Notes: generated by a model from the sequence alone, not told the origin. A stretch of DNA of 64,000 nucleotides from Lentisphaerae bacterium ADurb.Bin082 (GCA_002070945.1 MWEG01000109.1:42314-106313), one strand, 5' to 3'. Positions 36,501 through 45,112 are shown, numbered from the stretch's first letter. Program-made: numbers and translations.

Positions 36501-37575
36501 TGCCGGAAGGCGTCCCAGCCCGGGACACCTCGCTGTCCTGGAAAACATTATTCCATCCATGGTGAATGGCGTCAAAATCACCGATGATGCGTTCGCCGGC
36601 CGGGCCTTGCAGCACCACGTCGTCAAGATGCAGCGCGGCGCCTGCCGCCAGGTCCAACGGCGCGTCCCACGTCAAATGAAGGCCGCTGATGCACTCCCAG
36701 CCCAGCGGCTTGCCGACCTCGCTGAAGTCCTCCTTGCGGATTTCCAGGCGTTTCCAGCCGACCCAGTCCAAGGGCGCCGTAGCTTGATAGCGGCCGCCCT
36801 CGCCAGGCGCAGCCCGGCGCGTCTGCGGCGGCAACCTGCGGCCCGGGCGGTCGCGCGGGTCGACAAGCCAGCGCGGCGTGCTGCGCGTCCGGATATGCTC
36901 GCTCAAAGCATGACGGGCAGCGGCGACATCGCCGGCCGCCAACGCCGCCTTAACCTGGGCAAGCTCCGGACGACTGGTGTCCAGAAGCGCAAAGAAGGCC
37001 TCATCGGTCAGCCGCGGCCCGCGGGCAGAGGCGAGATTAGGGTCGTTGACCAGGCGCAGCTGGCTGATAGTCACGACATTGTCAGGGTCGGGGGGATTGT
37101 TGCCGCTCCAGTCGCGGTAAAAACGGATGGCATCAATCTGATCCAAGCCGCGCGGCGACCGCACCCGGCCCAATTCCGACAAGGGAACGAGCAAATCGTG
37201 GGTGCCAGAAAAACGAGTCGGCAGGCTGAATGAATAATAGTCTGCCCCGGGCTTGTCTTTGTCTTCCGAGCTGAAAATGACGCTATAGCGCCCGGCCAGC
37301 GGCAGGCGGCTGGACACGACGAGGGCCAGCGCGTTGTAGCCGCTCATGTCAGAGACCGGACTGTTCAAGGCAACCCACTCCCGATCCCGAAAAACATGCA
37401 CCAGGGCATCCTTGCCGTCAATCACCTGCAACACCTCTGGCGGCGTCACCCCGGATTCCCGCAACTTGATATCCAGCACGGCAGCGCCGCCGCCGTTCCC
37501 CTGGCCGGTCGCTGCCAGCCCCATGAGACCCATTGCCGCCATCATGAAAGCACACACCTTTTTCCTGTTGGCCAT
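33586..37575 (-). CDS. Large secreted heparinase II/III-like polysaccharide lyase with carbohydrate-binding C-terminus
   Basis: A 1329-residue exported protein; residues 1-24 are a signal peptide (VCAFMMAAMGLMGLAATGQG). The N-terminal 400 residues contain two beta-sandwich-like domains. An alpha-toroid region follows (HFHFSHLYKAWWETGEEKYA, NSPYHHAWETLNTGIRLHAS, NWRTAEAWGVYVTG), and near residue 741 the heparinase II/III C-terminal motif IDAGLQGRAHIHQDKLTVAM and SHNTVLVDG. Residues from about 1192 (IVVQAENFSAQGGG...WLEYVIEVP...) form a CBM6/CBM35-like carbohydrate-binding domain. Such lyases cleave uronic-acid glycans such as heparan sulfate or alginate by beta-elimination; the substrate here is unknown. 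The start follows GGAGAGG. Confidence 0.83.
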   Translation of the reverse strand: MANRKKVCAFMMAAMGLMGLAATGQGNGGGAAVLDIKLRESGVTPPEVLQVIDGKDALVHVFRDREWVALNSPVSDMSGYNALALVVSSRLPLAGRYSVIFSSEDKDKPGADYYSFSLPTRFSGTHDLLVPLSELGRVRSPRGLDQIDAIRFYRDWSGNNPPDPDNVVTISQLRLVNDPNLASARGPRLTDEAFFALLDTSRPELAQVKAALAAGDVAAARHALSEHIRTRSTPRWLVDPRDRPGRRLPPQTRRAAPGEGGRYQATAPLDWVGWKRLEIRKEDFSEVGKPLGWECISGLHLTWDAPLDLAAGAALHLDDVVLQGPAGERIIGDFDAIHHGWNNVFQDSEVSRAGTPSGKWWFPDMYPNAVCGKYPADWSGYDTLTLWVHVPEESAGKLQVKVMSAAPNTARADEILTRTFPIGSFRDHPYAFGDRIDWSANAMSEGESSTIEWNAQLNRHFHFSHLYKAWWETGEEKYAAELAEQMNSWIEDNPILLTQSGNSPYHHAWETLNTGIRLHASWPNALAHCLEAKAFTDDIIINILKSKIEQARHLMRWPSTGNWRTAEAWGVYVTGLLYPEFKEAAVWRRFGIDSLYTQLQEEVYPDGLQYELALGYSNWTLQEFTDLYNAAVLNGMEHELPPDYYSRLEKMYVYLMANVMPGAVAFALNDAGNGNVKRLLLDGYRLFKRPDMLYAATDGRAGEPPAFDSLGQEWVGHYVMRSGWHRQANVMHIDAGLQGRAHIHQDKLTVAMTAYGHHLLVDGGVSMYDRSRWRTYQLLTRSHNTVLVDGMDQLGENTMEAKIWPLPWEGDRPAGNDTVWHSAPGVDYCQGWWKGRWRDYVDRQNPATTPPRILDTVQHRRAVLFIKPDLWVILDTLLASDQERHTAEVLYHIDAEEAECAENAVLATNKNKAGLLLAARPHPGLEVEIVTGKMEPPVQGWSANVKRNRQKGIPMSAIPTAIFRQPWQERADLVTLVHPFPNGETRATSCVNLASSPGGQAARIDISPAETYFWLHSDQPGQVIQAFAGEPGGAALLTTDGQAAVVGGNGASFRLLLVHGRNVSGPGVQANVNQPATLSVLAMADKTLVVSTDQAVEVTVGLAFLPSSDLTLHVLDRRGARISPTPFTVGDKGAITWKAAAGREYELNWGGDSVQDIRKAEQQRADGELALPIRALPSLPAAPADAAIVVQAENFSAQGGGQVTVTDAKTAADGLSFLHWDNTGHWLEYVIEVPSDGAYPLHIRHCSAGRTAVRAILIDGFCPHADMAKVQFPETGGWSSGQDNWVWTTVTDAAGKPFLFNLKKGRHVVKFVNCGNSLNLDLFSFGARP

Positions 37576-37701
37576 AATGCCTGCCTCTCCGTCTGTTTGC
37601 GTCCGGCGACCGCTGGATGTCGCCCTGTCTACTCACCCCCGATATTCTTCAAACAACTGCCTGCCGTCAGCACCGCCCGGCATCCATGCCCTCGTTAGCA
37701 A

Positions 37702-37742
37702 AAAAACAGCCCGTGATCATTGCGAATCACGGGCTGTTTTTG
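37702..37742. terminator. Strong bidirectional terminator
   Basis: Inverted repeat AACAGCCCGTGAT / ATCACGGGCTGTT with an 8-base loop, A-run on the left and TTTTTGA on the right. It stands 120 bases downstream of the leftward RRM gene and upstream of the lyase gene, so it should end RRM transcription. Confidence 0.85.
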
Positions 37743-37861
37743 ACTTCTAGGTCAGGCATCATGCAAGGCAACTCGCTAAAAAATATCTTCCGCGAGAAAG
37801 CCTCTGGCGCCGTTCAAGCTAGAGTCCAGAACCTGTCGCCAGATTCTTCGCTGTGACAACA

Positions 37862-38173
37862 TCAATAGTGCCTGCCGCCGCCACCAAAATCTCCACGGGG
37901 ACGGCCAAAACCGCCGCTGCGGGGTTCACGGGGCTTAGCTTCGTTGACAGTCAATGTGCGGCCGTTATTTTCCTTGCCGTTCAATGCGTCAATCGCAGCC
38001 TGGGCCTCGTTGTCGTCCGACATCTCGACAAAACCAAAACCCTTGCTCCGACCGGTGTCACGATCCGTGATGACCCGAGCACTGTCAACTTTGCCAAAAG
38101 CGGCAAAAAGTTCCTCCAGCTCCGCGTCATTCACAGCGTAACTCAGATTCCCAACATACAAATTCTTGGCCAT
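37862..38173 (-). CDS. Small RRM RNA-binding protein with Gly-rich tail
   Basis: A 103-residue single RNA-recognition-motif protein. RNP2 is LYVGNLS (near residue 5) and RNP1 is KGFGFVEM, with the typical DRDTGRSKGFGF spacing; the tail RSGGFGRPRGDFGGGGRHY is Gly/Arg-rich. These cold-shock-type RRM proteins occur in cyanobacteria and several other bacterial groups, including PVC members. The start at 38173 is chosen because GGAG sits 8 bases ahead; an upstream ATG at 38185 overlaps that site. A promoter candidate and a strong terminator bracket it, so it is likely monocistronic. Confidence 0.9.
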   Translation of the reverse strand: MAKNLYVGNLSYAVNDAELEELFAAFGKVDSARVITDRDTGRSKGFGFVEMSDDNEAQAAIDALNGKENNGRTLTVNEAKPREPRSGGFGRPRGDFGGGGRHY

Positions 38174-38261
38174 TGCTTTCTCCATAAGGCGCTTGAGTCC
38201 TTTTTTTTACTTTCCGGACTGCAATCGTGGAAAGGGGCAGGAAAATAGACGTTGCCCAATT

Positions 38262-38289
38262 ACTATACCCTCGCAAAACCGCCAACCAA
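38262..38289 (-). promoter_or_regulatory. Candidate promoter of the RRM gene
   Basis: On the minus strand TTGGTT, 16 bases, then TATAGT. It would start transcription about 80 bases before the RRM start codon, leaving a leader of the sort found in cold-shock genes. Confidence 0.4.
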
Positions 38290-38643
38290 CCCGCTACGGC
38301 AACCACTGCACTACGACGCCTTATGACGCTTCTGTTTAGGTAATCGTTTACAATACAGCCGCTAAGAACCTTTGCAAGCTCATTTAATGAAAAAAAACCG
38401 CAAAGACGCCAAAAAAACTTTTACTTCCGTCCTATCAAGGACTTGCCGATGTCAACGACAGCCGACCGCCCCGCGTCGGCAGCGCTGACAAGGGCAGTTT
38501 GCTGCGCCAGCGCCACCGTGCGACAAATCATCCGTCCCGGCTGGCGTTTAGAGAAAAAACGATTACATTGAAAGCCATCTCCATCGGCTGCCATTGACGA
38601 GCAGCCTTCCGCCCACCTTCGCAGCATAAGGAATCACACTGAC
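38290..38643. other. Intergenic region before the PotD gene
   Basis: About 350 bases between the divergent RRM and PotD genes. Apart from AAGGAA before 38644 I see no further gene, repeat or RNA. Confidence 0.45.
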
Positions 38644-39681
38644 ATGACCAAACTCGGCCTCCGTCTTTTCGCCAGCCTCCTCGCAGTCCTCGTCTTCAGC
38701 GGTTGCGGCAAAGCCAAGCCGACCCTCCACCTCTACTGCTGGGCCGACTATATCAACCCAGCCATCATCAAGCAATTTGAAAAGGAAAACAACTGCCGCG
38801 TCGTCTATGACACCTTTGACTCCAACGAGGCGCTCTACGCCAAACTCAAGGCCGGCGCCTCCGGCTACGACGTCATCGTCCCCAGCCATTACATCATCGA
38901 CTTGATGGCAAAGGAGAACATGCTGCTGAAGCTCGATTTGGAAAAAATCCCCAACCGGGCCAATTTCGACGAGCAAATCCTGCGAATCCTGCCAGACCCG
39001 GAATGCACCTACGCCGCGCCCTACATGATGAGCTACACCGGCATCGGCTATAACAAGGAAAAAGTAGCTGACTTCAAGGCCAGCTGGAACATGTTCTCCC
39101 GGACTGACCTGAAAAAGCGCATGACCATCTTGGATGACAAGCGGGAAGTGATTGGCGCCGCCCTTTACGTACTCGGCCTCGACCCTAACAGCACGAGCGA
39201 TGACGCGCTGGCCGCAGCCAAGGAAATCATCGTCGTTTGGCGCGACAACGCGGCCAAACTCGAAAACGAACAATACAAAAATGGCATCGCCTCCAACGAA
39301 TTCTACCTGGTCATGGGCTATTCCGGCGACATGATGCAGGTGGTCGAGGAAAACGCCCACGTCGGCTTCGTCATCCCTGAGGAAGGAACCCTCATCAGCT
39401 GCGACATGATGGCCATCCCCGCCCAAGCCAAGAACATCGACCTGGCTCACCGCTTCATCAATTTCCTGCACGAGCCAGCCATCGCCGCTGCCAATACCGA
39501 ACATGTGTTCTTCCTCTGCCCCAACAAAGCCGCCTACCCGCTGCTGTCCGAAGAAATCCGCACCAACCCGGCTGTCTTCCTGAAGCCGGAAATCCTCGCC
39601 AAATCCAAAGTCACCATCGACCAGGGCGAAAACGAACAGAAATTCAACCGCCTCTGGGAAGACATCAAGGCCGGGAAATAA
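38644..39681 (+). CDS. potD: Spermidine/putrescine-type ABC transporter substrate-binding lipoprotein
   Basis: A 345-residue periplasmic binding protein of the PotD/PotF type. A signal peptide ends in the lipobox-like VFSGC (Cys21). The mature part has TLHLYCWADYINPAIIKQFEK, VVYDTFDSNEALYAKLKAGASGYDVIVPSHYII and MAKENMLLKLDLEKIPN, all typical of polyamine-binding PotD. No PotA, PotB or PotC genes are next to it, and it is followed 80 bases later by a glycoside hydrolase-like gene. It may serve a transporter encoded elsewhere or act as a sensor. Confidence 0.85.
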   Translation: MTKLGLRLFASLLAVLVFSGCGKAKPTLHLYCWADYINPAIIKQFEKENNCRVVYDTFDSNEALYAKLKAGASGYDVIVPSHYIIDLMAKENMLLKLDLEKIPNRANFDEQILRILPDPECTYAAPYMMSYTGIGYNKEKVADFKASWNMFSRTDLKKRMTILDDKREVIGAALYVLGLDPNSTSDDALAAAKEIIVVWRDNAAKLENEQYKNGIASNEFYLVMGYSGDMMQVVEENAHVGFVIPEEGTLISCDMMAIPAQAKNIDLAHRFINFLHEPAIAAANTEHVFFLCPNKAAYPLLSEEIRTNPAVFLKPEILAKSKVTIDQGENEQKFNRLWEDIKAGK

Positions 39682-39761
39682 GCCCGAACCGGCTAACTAC
39701 CACATAGCTGCCCAAAACCGACTTGCCTGAGATTTCAAGAACTTGCCACAAAGGATCAGTG

Positions 39762-41879
39762 ATGAAACTCGAAGCCGAACACAACTACGCCTTCCGCCGT
39801 CGCCTCAACCAGGTTCACCTGCCAGACCGACGCAACCCTCACGCTCAGCCAAACGCCAAGGAAACCGTCCTTGACGACACCTGGACCATCATCCTGGCCA
39901 GCGAAGCTTCCGACTACCTGTTCCGCGTCGCCCAGGACTTGCAGGACTACCTCGCGGTCAGCATGGGCATCGCCGTCAAAGTCATCCGCCACGACCATGC
40001 CGCTGAAGCCGCTGACACAGGCTCCCGCATCATCGCCATCGGCGCCCGTGACGATTTCAGCGGGCGAGGCCGCCGCCTGCGCAAGTCCCGCAGCTTCCGC
40101 CTCCAAGTCACCTCGGAGCGCATCGTAGTCACCGGCTACGACGAACGCGGCGCAGCCCAAGGCTGCTACCGGCTGGAAGACATCATGAACCTGCGCGAAG
40201 CGCCCTTCATCCCCGCGCAGGACACTGTCCGCGAACCAATATTCGCGCCACGCATGACCCATTCCGGCTGGGGAATCGACAATTTCCCCGACCAGCACCT
40301 CAACGCCATCGCCCACGCCGGCATTGACGCCATCCTCGTGTTCGTCAAAGACATCAACATGACCAACACTGGACACCTCGACTTCGCCAACCTCATCGAC
40401 CGCGCCGAAGCGTTCGGGCTCGACGTCTATTTCTACAGCTACATGAAAAGCCGCAAGCATCCAGATGACCCGGAAGCCGAGGCCTTCTACGAAAACATGT
40501 ACGGCAAGCTGATCAAGACCTTCCCGCGCGTCAAAGGCATTGTCTTTGTCGGCGAATCCTGCGAATTCCCCTCCAAGGACGAACGCACCAAGGGCCGACT
40601 CCGCCTGGACCCAGTCCCGCCTGGCCAGGAAAACGACAAACGCCCCTTCCCCGGATGGTGGCCGTGCCGCGACTACCCGCAATGGCTCAACCTGGTCAAA
40701 GGCATCATGCGCAAGTACAACCCAGACCTGGATGTGGTGTTCTGGACGTATAACTGGGGCTGGGCGCCAGCACAAGACAGAATCGCCCTGATCAACAGCC
40801 TGCCAACGGACATCTCCCTCGAAGTCACCTTCGAAATGTTCGAAAACATCGTCAAAAACGGCATCACCACCCGCTGCGTAGACTATACCGCGTCCTTCGT
40901 CGGCCCGGGCACATACTTCCGTACCGAGGCCGAAGCCGCCAGCGCACGCGGAATTCCCCTCTACGCCATGTCCAACACCGGCGGCGTGTCCTGGGACTTC
41001 GGCGTCATCCCCTATCAGCCTATCCCCTACCAATGGAAACGCCGCTGGGACGCCTTGCTGCAAGCCCATCGCGACTGGGGCCTGAGCGGCCTGATGGAAT
41101 GCCACCACTTCGGCTGGTGGCCGTCCTTCATCTCTGAACTGAGCAAAGAAGCGTACTGGACCGGCGGCGATGACTTCGACAGCCATATCCGCCGCATCGC
41201 GGAACGTGACTTTGGCCAGGAAGGCGCTGACGACGCTCTCCGGGCCTGGCAGCTCTGGAGCGACGCAGCCAACGACTACGTCCCCACCAATGAAGACCAG
41301 TACGGGCCATTCCGCATCGGGCCGTCCTACCCGTTCCTCTTCCTGGATCAGGAAGTGACCTTCCCAGATGTGCCCTACGCGCACTTCGGCGCACGCATCA
41401 TGAAGCCAAAATACCGCTCCCACGCGCCTGCGGACGTCCCCGCCGAAATCGTCCTGCTGACCAAGATGGAAAAGAAAATGCGCAAAGGCGTGCAAACCCT
41501 CAAGCGCGCCATCCGCTTCGCGCCGCCACGCCGCCGCGAATACGCGACACGCATGATCCTGCTCGGCGACTTCATGGCCAGAGCCATCCGCACCACCATC
41601 CATGCCAAGCAGTGGTTCCTCTGCAGCCAAGTGCTGCGCGCCGAAAATCCCGAGCGCGAAGGCGTCCTGGCCGCGCTTGACGAAATGATCGTCATCGCCA
41701 ACCGCGAAATCGCCAACGCCAAGCAGACCATCCCGCTCGTCGAACAGGACTCCCGCCTCGGCTGGGAACCAAGCATGGAATACATGACGGACAAGCCACG
41801 CCTGGAATGGAAAATCGCACAGGTCACCGAGGTGGTCAACAAATTGATTCCTGAGTATCGCAAAAACCTGGCGCCCTGA
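39762..41879 (+). CDS. Glycoside hydrolase-like protein with GH20/GH67-type N-terminal domain
   Basis: A 705-residue protein without a signal peptide. Residues 30-140 (WTIILASEASDYLFRVAQDLQDYL ... ERIVVTGYDERGAAQGCYRLEDIM) resemble the alpha/beta domain that precedes the barrel in GH20 and GH67 enzymes. The middle 350 residues look like a (beta/alpha)8 barrel, with VFVGESCEFPS, VVFWTYNWGWAP and LSGLMECHHFGWW; Glu residues in GESCEF and MECHHFG are candidates for catalysis. The last 180 residues are helical. The substrate is unknown; alpha-glucuronidase- or hexosaminidase-like activity is possible. ATG at 39762 has AAGGA upstream. Confidence 0.65.
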   Translation: MKLEAEHNYAFRRRLNQVHLPDRRNPHAQPNAKETVLDDTWTIILASEASDYLFRVAQDLQDYLAVSMGIAVKVIRHDHAAEAADTGSRIIAIGARDDFSGRGRRLRKSRSFRLQVTSERIVVTGYDERGAAQGCYRLEDIMNLREAPFIPAQDTVREPIFAPRMTHSGWGIDNFPDQHLNAIAHAGIDAILVFVKDINMTNTGHLDFANLIDRAEAFGLDVYFYSYMKSRKHPDDPEAEAFYENMYGKLIKTFPRVKGIVFVGESCEFPSKDERTKGRLRLDPVPPGQENDKRPFPGWWPCRDYPQWLNLVKGIMRKYNPDLDVVFWTYNWGWAPAQDRIALINSLPTDISLEVTFEMFENIVKNGITTRCVDYTASFVGPGTYFRTEAEAASARGIPLYAMSNTGGVSWDFGVIPYQPIPYQWKRRWDALLQAHRDWGLSGLMECHHFGWWPSFISELSKEAYWTGGDDFDSHIRRIAERDFGQEGADDALRAWQLWSDAANDYVPTNEDQYGPFRIGPSYPFLFLDQEVTFPDVPYAHFGARIMKPKYRSHAPADVPAEIVLLTKMEKKMRKGVQTLKRAIRFAPPRRREYATRMILLGDFMARAIRTTIHAKQWFLCSQVLRAENPEREGVLAALDEMIVIANREIANAKQTIPLVEQDSRLGWEPSMEYMTDKPRLEWKIAQVTEVVNKLIPEYRKNLAP

Positions 41880-41897
41880 CCAGAAGGCATTGCCGCC

Positions 41898-42086
41898 ATG
41901 CGACCACCACCACTGTCCGTCATCCTGCTCCTCCTGTTCCTGCTTCTCTGCCTGGCAGCCGCCTACTTCCTCAGCGACTCCCTCCAGCGCGTGGACAAAG
42001 CCCGCCAGCAACCTCCGCAGGCCACCGAAGCAACGCCAGCAAAGCCAGCAAACGACGGCGAGGCGCTGCCGCCAGGCGGCCTTTGA
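41898..42086 (+). CDS. Small membrane protein
   Basis: A 62-residue peptide with one transmembrane helix (LSVILLLLFLLLCLAAAYFL) and a Pro/Ala-rich hydrophilic tail. It begins 18 bases after the hydrolase-like gene, with AAGG upstream, so it is probably cotranscribed. I do not recognise a family; it could be a small helper or a spurious frame. Confidence 0.5.
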   Translation: MRPPPLSVILLLLFLLLCLAAAYFLSDSLQRVDKARQQPPQATEATPAKPANDGEALPPGGL

Positions 42087-42226
42087 AAAAAACACCCGGC
42101 GCAATATATTATTTGTTTTCATTTTCAAGCGCCGGTCGCGGCCTGGCCACCAGGCAGGCGTTTTCGCGTTTCCGGTCTCTTGTTGCGACTATCCACCCTC
42201 ATCCATTCCCCCTCTTGGGTCGAACC

Positions 42227-42529
42227 ATGCCAACCTACGAATACAAATGCGAACAGTGCGGAGTGCACTTCGACCACTTCCAGAGCATGACCTCCGCCCC
42301 CCTGCAAACGTGCCGCGACTGCGGCGGCAAACTGCGCCGACTGATTGGCCAAGGCGCCGGCATCATCTTCAAGGGAAGCGGCTTCTATTGCACCGACTAC
42401 CGCAGCCCAGGCAGCGCCAGCAGCGAAACTCAGGGAAGCAAAGCAGCCGAACCAGCAGCCAAGGCCGAAACGACGGACACCAAGACAGACGCACCAGCCA
42501 AAACGCCGGCCAAAAACGCCGCCTCCTGA
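42227..42529 (+). CDS. FmdB-family zinc-ribbon protein
   Basis: A 100-residue protein starting MPTYEYKCEQCGVHFDHFQSM, the signature of the FmdB/CxxC_CXXC_SSSS family. Cysteines 8, 11, 29 and 32 form the zinc ribbon, and FKGSGFYCTDYR is the conserved segment after it. The tail is Ala/Lys/Thr-rich and disordered. The start at 42227 is dictated by the family motif. The role of the family, often labelled regulatory, is not firmly known. It stands in a run of rightward genes before xseAB. Confidence 0.88.
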   Translation: MPTYEYKCEQCGVHFDHFQSMTSAPLQTCRDCGGKLRRLIGQGAGIIFKGSGFYCTDYRSPGSASSETQGSKAAEPAAKAETTDTKTDAPAKTPAKNAAS

Positions 42530-42619
42530 AGCAGAACCAGGAAACGGACGTTCTGACGCGCATGCGCCCGAGCAGCCCGAACGTTCCTGCCCTTCCCACT
42601 ACCAGAGGAAAGCTCGACC

Positions 42620-43387
42620 ATGATCAATTGCCCAAAATGCAACACCGACAACCTGCTCAATGCCATCTTCTGCCGCGGCTGCGGAGAAAAGCTGGAACTG
42701 AATGAACTAAAGCCTGACTCCTTTCTGCCGCCTCCCCCGACCACGTTCCAGAAAATCATGAAGATGATCAACAAGGTCGGCTCGATTGTCATCGGCGTCC
42801 TTCTCGTGGTCATCATCGTAGGCCTGTTCTGCCCTGTCGGCGGCATCGTCAAGCCGGAAGGCGAGCCGTCCGCCGAAGCCACCAAGAATTTCGCCGAAGC
42901 CCAGAAGTCCGGTGCGCCTGCGCCGACGACAAGACGCGGCAGCCGACGCCAGCAGAACGCGGCAGCCGACGCACCGGCCGCTGACCGGACCTTCGCGTTC
43001 AGCAACGAGGACGCCACCGGGCTGGTCAACAAGGCCATGTCCCTGCCGCGCAACAATCCGGACGACAAAATGGCGCCGCAGCACCTCAGCATCGACTTCC
43101 AGGAAGAAGGCTACGTCCGCCTGGTGTTGACCTGCAATCTGATGGGCAAGCTGCCCATGCACAATGTACTCATCGCCAAGCCAACCGTGGAAAACAACAC
43201 CCTGGCCATGAACGTCGAGAGCGCCCGCATCGGAATCCTGCCCATGTTCGGCGGCCTGAAGGCGAACGTCATCGAAAAATTCACCCGCCTGAGCAGCAGC
43301 TGTTCCCCCTTGCAGAATATTGAGAAGAACCTGAAACGCGCCAACCTCACGGCAGGACGCATCAGCATCACTGTCGGCAAGAAATAA
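42620..43387 (+). CDS. Zinc-ribbon membrane protein
   Basis: A 255-residue protein. The first 22 residues form a zinc ribbon (CPKCN at 4-8, CRGCGEK at 18-24), then a transmembrane helix (VGSIVIGVLLVVIIVGLFCPV, near 50-70), a disordered Ala/Arg-rich spacer and a globular C-terminal domain of about 120 residues (HLSIDFQEEGYVRLVLTCNL...). GAGGAAA lies before the start. The family is not recognised beyond the zinc-ribbon/TM plan; the C-terminal part should be outside the cytoplasm. Confidence 0.7.
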   Translation: MINCPKCNTDNLLNAIFCRGCGEKLELNELKPDSFLPPPPTTFQKIMKMINKVGSIVIGVLLVVIIVGLFCPVGGIVKPEGEPSAEATKNFAEAQKSGAPAPTTRRGSRRQQNAAADAPAADRTFAFSNEDATGLVNKAMSLPRNNPDDKMAPQHLSIDFQEEGYVRLVLTCNLMGKLPMHNVLIAKPTVENNTLAMNVESARIGILPMFGGLKANVIEKFTRLSSSCSPLQNIEKNLKRANLTAGRISITVGKK

Positions 43388-43468
43388 GCAGGGCAGTCGG
43401 AGCCTGCCCTTGACGTGTCCGGCATGCCCACCCATGCGCCCCTTGCGGCATTACGATGGAGGCAAGGC

Positions 43469-44764
43469 ATGGCTGCAACGCCGCCCGGGAAAATTTACGG
43501 AGTCAGCGAGCTGACCAGGCACATTAAACATGTCCTGGGTCAGGCTTTTCCGCCCTTCTGGCTGCGCGGCGAAATCAGCGAATGCAGGATTCACTCAAAT
43601 TCCAGCCATGTTTATTTCACGTTAAAGGACTCCGGCGCCCAGATTTCCGCCGTCTTTTTCCGGGGCGGCCGCATTTTCCAGGACCTGCGCCTGGGACCTG
43701 GTGTGGAAGTCGACGTCTACGGCCAGCTGACTGTCTATGAGCCGAACGGCAACTACCAGGTCCTGGTCTCGAACATCAATGTCCATGGACTCGGCGACCT
43801 CCACCGCCGCTTTGAGGAAATGAAGCAGCGCTTGCAGGCCGAAGGCCTGTTTGACCCGCAGCGCAAACGGTCGATTCCGCCGATGCCGAATTGCGTCGGC
43901 GTCATCACCTCCCGCGACGGCGCCGCCCTGCAAGACTTCCTCAACGTGCTCCACCGCCGCTTTGCCGGCATGCGCGTCCGCATCGCCCCTACTTTAGTCC
44001 AGGGCAGCGATGCTGCCCGCCAAATCGCCGCTGCCATCGCCTACCTGAACAACACTGCCGCCTGCGACGTCATCGTCGTCACTAGGGGCGGCGGCGGCCT
44101 GGAAGACCTCTGGCCCTTCAACGAGGAAGCCGTGGCCAGGGCGGTTGCGGGTTCCGCCATCCCGGTCATCAGCGCCGTCGGCCACGAGCGCGACTTCACT
44201 ATCTGCGACTTTGCCGCCGACCACCGCTCCGCAACCCCGTCCGTCGCCGCAGAGCAAGTCGTGGAGGCAAAGGCCCGCCTGCATGAACGCATTGTCCACG
44301 CACGACAGCGGCTGCGCAACGCCCTGCTGCTGCGACTGGCCAACCTGCGCCAGCGCCAAGTCCAAGCCGCCGCCTGCCCCCTGTTCAGCCGTCCAGAAGA
44401 ACTGTTCAACCGCCGTGCGCAACAACTTGACTACCTGGTGCAAAGACTGGCCCAGGCCATCCCGCGGCAAGCTGAACAAGCCGCCCTGCGCACACAAGCC
44501 GTAGCCAACCGCCTGGCCAGAACCATGCCCGCCATCCTGCAAGCCCGCCAAGCCCGCCTCGAAAATGCCCGCCGCGCCCTGCACGCCCTGAACCCAACTG
44601 CCGTCCTGACCCGAGGCTACAGCATCCTGCTGACGGAAAACGGCCGAGCCATCCGCTCCGCCAAAGACACCAGCGCGGACGCTGACCTGCTGGCCCTGCT
44701 CGGAAATGGAAAACTCAACGTCAAAGTGACGAAAATCATCCCGAAAGAGAATAACCATGACTGA
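43469..44764 (+). CDS. xseA: Exodeoxyribonuclease VII large subunit
   Basis: A 431-residue subunit of exonuclease VII, which degrades single-stranded DNA from both ends. The OB-fold is at the N-terminus (YGVSELTRHIKHVLGQAFPPFWLRGEIS, HVYFTLKDSGAQISAVFF), followed by the catalytic region PNCVGVITSRDGAALQDFLNVL, VIVVTRGGGGLEDLWPFNEE and ISAVGHERDFTICDFAADHRSATPS. A coiled-coil Arg/Gln-rich part and the tail LTRGYSILLTENGRAI complete it. Start at 43469 follows GGAGGC; an upstream ATG at 43415 lacks this site. It overlaps xseB by 8 bases. Confidence 0.95.
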   Translation: MAATPPGKIYGVSELTRHIKHVLGQAFPPFWLRGEISECRIHSNSSHVYFTLKDSGAQISAVFFRGGRIFQDLRLGPGVEVDVYGQLTVYEPNGNYQVLVSNINVHGLGDLHRRFEEMKQRLQAEGLFDPQRKRSIPPMPNCVGVITSRDGAALQDFLNVLHRRFAGMRVRIAPTLVQGSDAARQIAAAIAYLNNTAACDVIVVTRGGGGLEDLWPFNEEAVARAVAGSAIPVISAVGHERDFTICDFAADHRSATPSVAAEQVVEAKARLHERIVHARQRLRNALLLRLANLRQRQVQAAACPLFSRPEELFNRRAQQLDYLVQRLAQAIPRQAEQAALRTQAVANRLARTMPAILQARQARLENARRALHALNPTAVLTRGYSILLTENGRAIRSAKDTSADADLLALLGNGKLNVKVTKIIPKENNHD

Positions 44765-45032
44765 TGACGACCTTGCAAAACTGAATTTCGAAGACGCCCT
44801 GGCACGCCTGGAAGCGATTGTCAGCCAGCTGGAAAGCGGCAGCCTTTCCCTGGAAGACAGCATGGCCAAATTCGAAGAAGGCATGCGACTAAACAAAATC
44901 TGCTCCGATAAGCTGGCAGAAGCAGAAAGCAAAATCGAAATGCTGGTCAAACGCGCCGACGGTACCCTGGAGTGGACAGACTACAGGCCCAAACCGAACA
45001 ACGCCCAAGCGACGCCGATTCGGCAGCCTTAG
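44757..45032 (+). CDS. xseB: Exodeoxyribonuclease VII small subunit
   Basis: A 91-residue helical protein with the typical NFEDALARLEAIVSQLESGSLSLEDSMAKFEEGM stretch spanning residues 8-42, which wraps around the XseA coiled coil. The ATGACTGA overlap with xseA gives translational coupling and a matched stoichiometry. The C-terminal 25 residues are polar and non-conserved. Confidence 0.95.
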   Translation: MTDDDLAKLNFEDALARLEAIVSQLESGSLSLEDSMAKFEEGMRLNKICSDKLAEAESKIEMLVKRADGTLEWTDYRPKPNNAQATPIRQP

Positions 45033-45112
45033 TCATCTCAAGCGGACACGGACACCCAGCCAGGAATCGCTGATTAAAAACCTGCCGAAAAACTTCGGCC
45101 AGGCTTTGCGAA

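Noticed and set aside
39756..42128. A 790-codon open frame on the minus strand opposite the hydrolase-like gene
   Set aside because: Composition is a mirror of the GC-rich codon use of the sense gene; it has no family motif, and the sense strand has ribosome site and conserved motifs.
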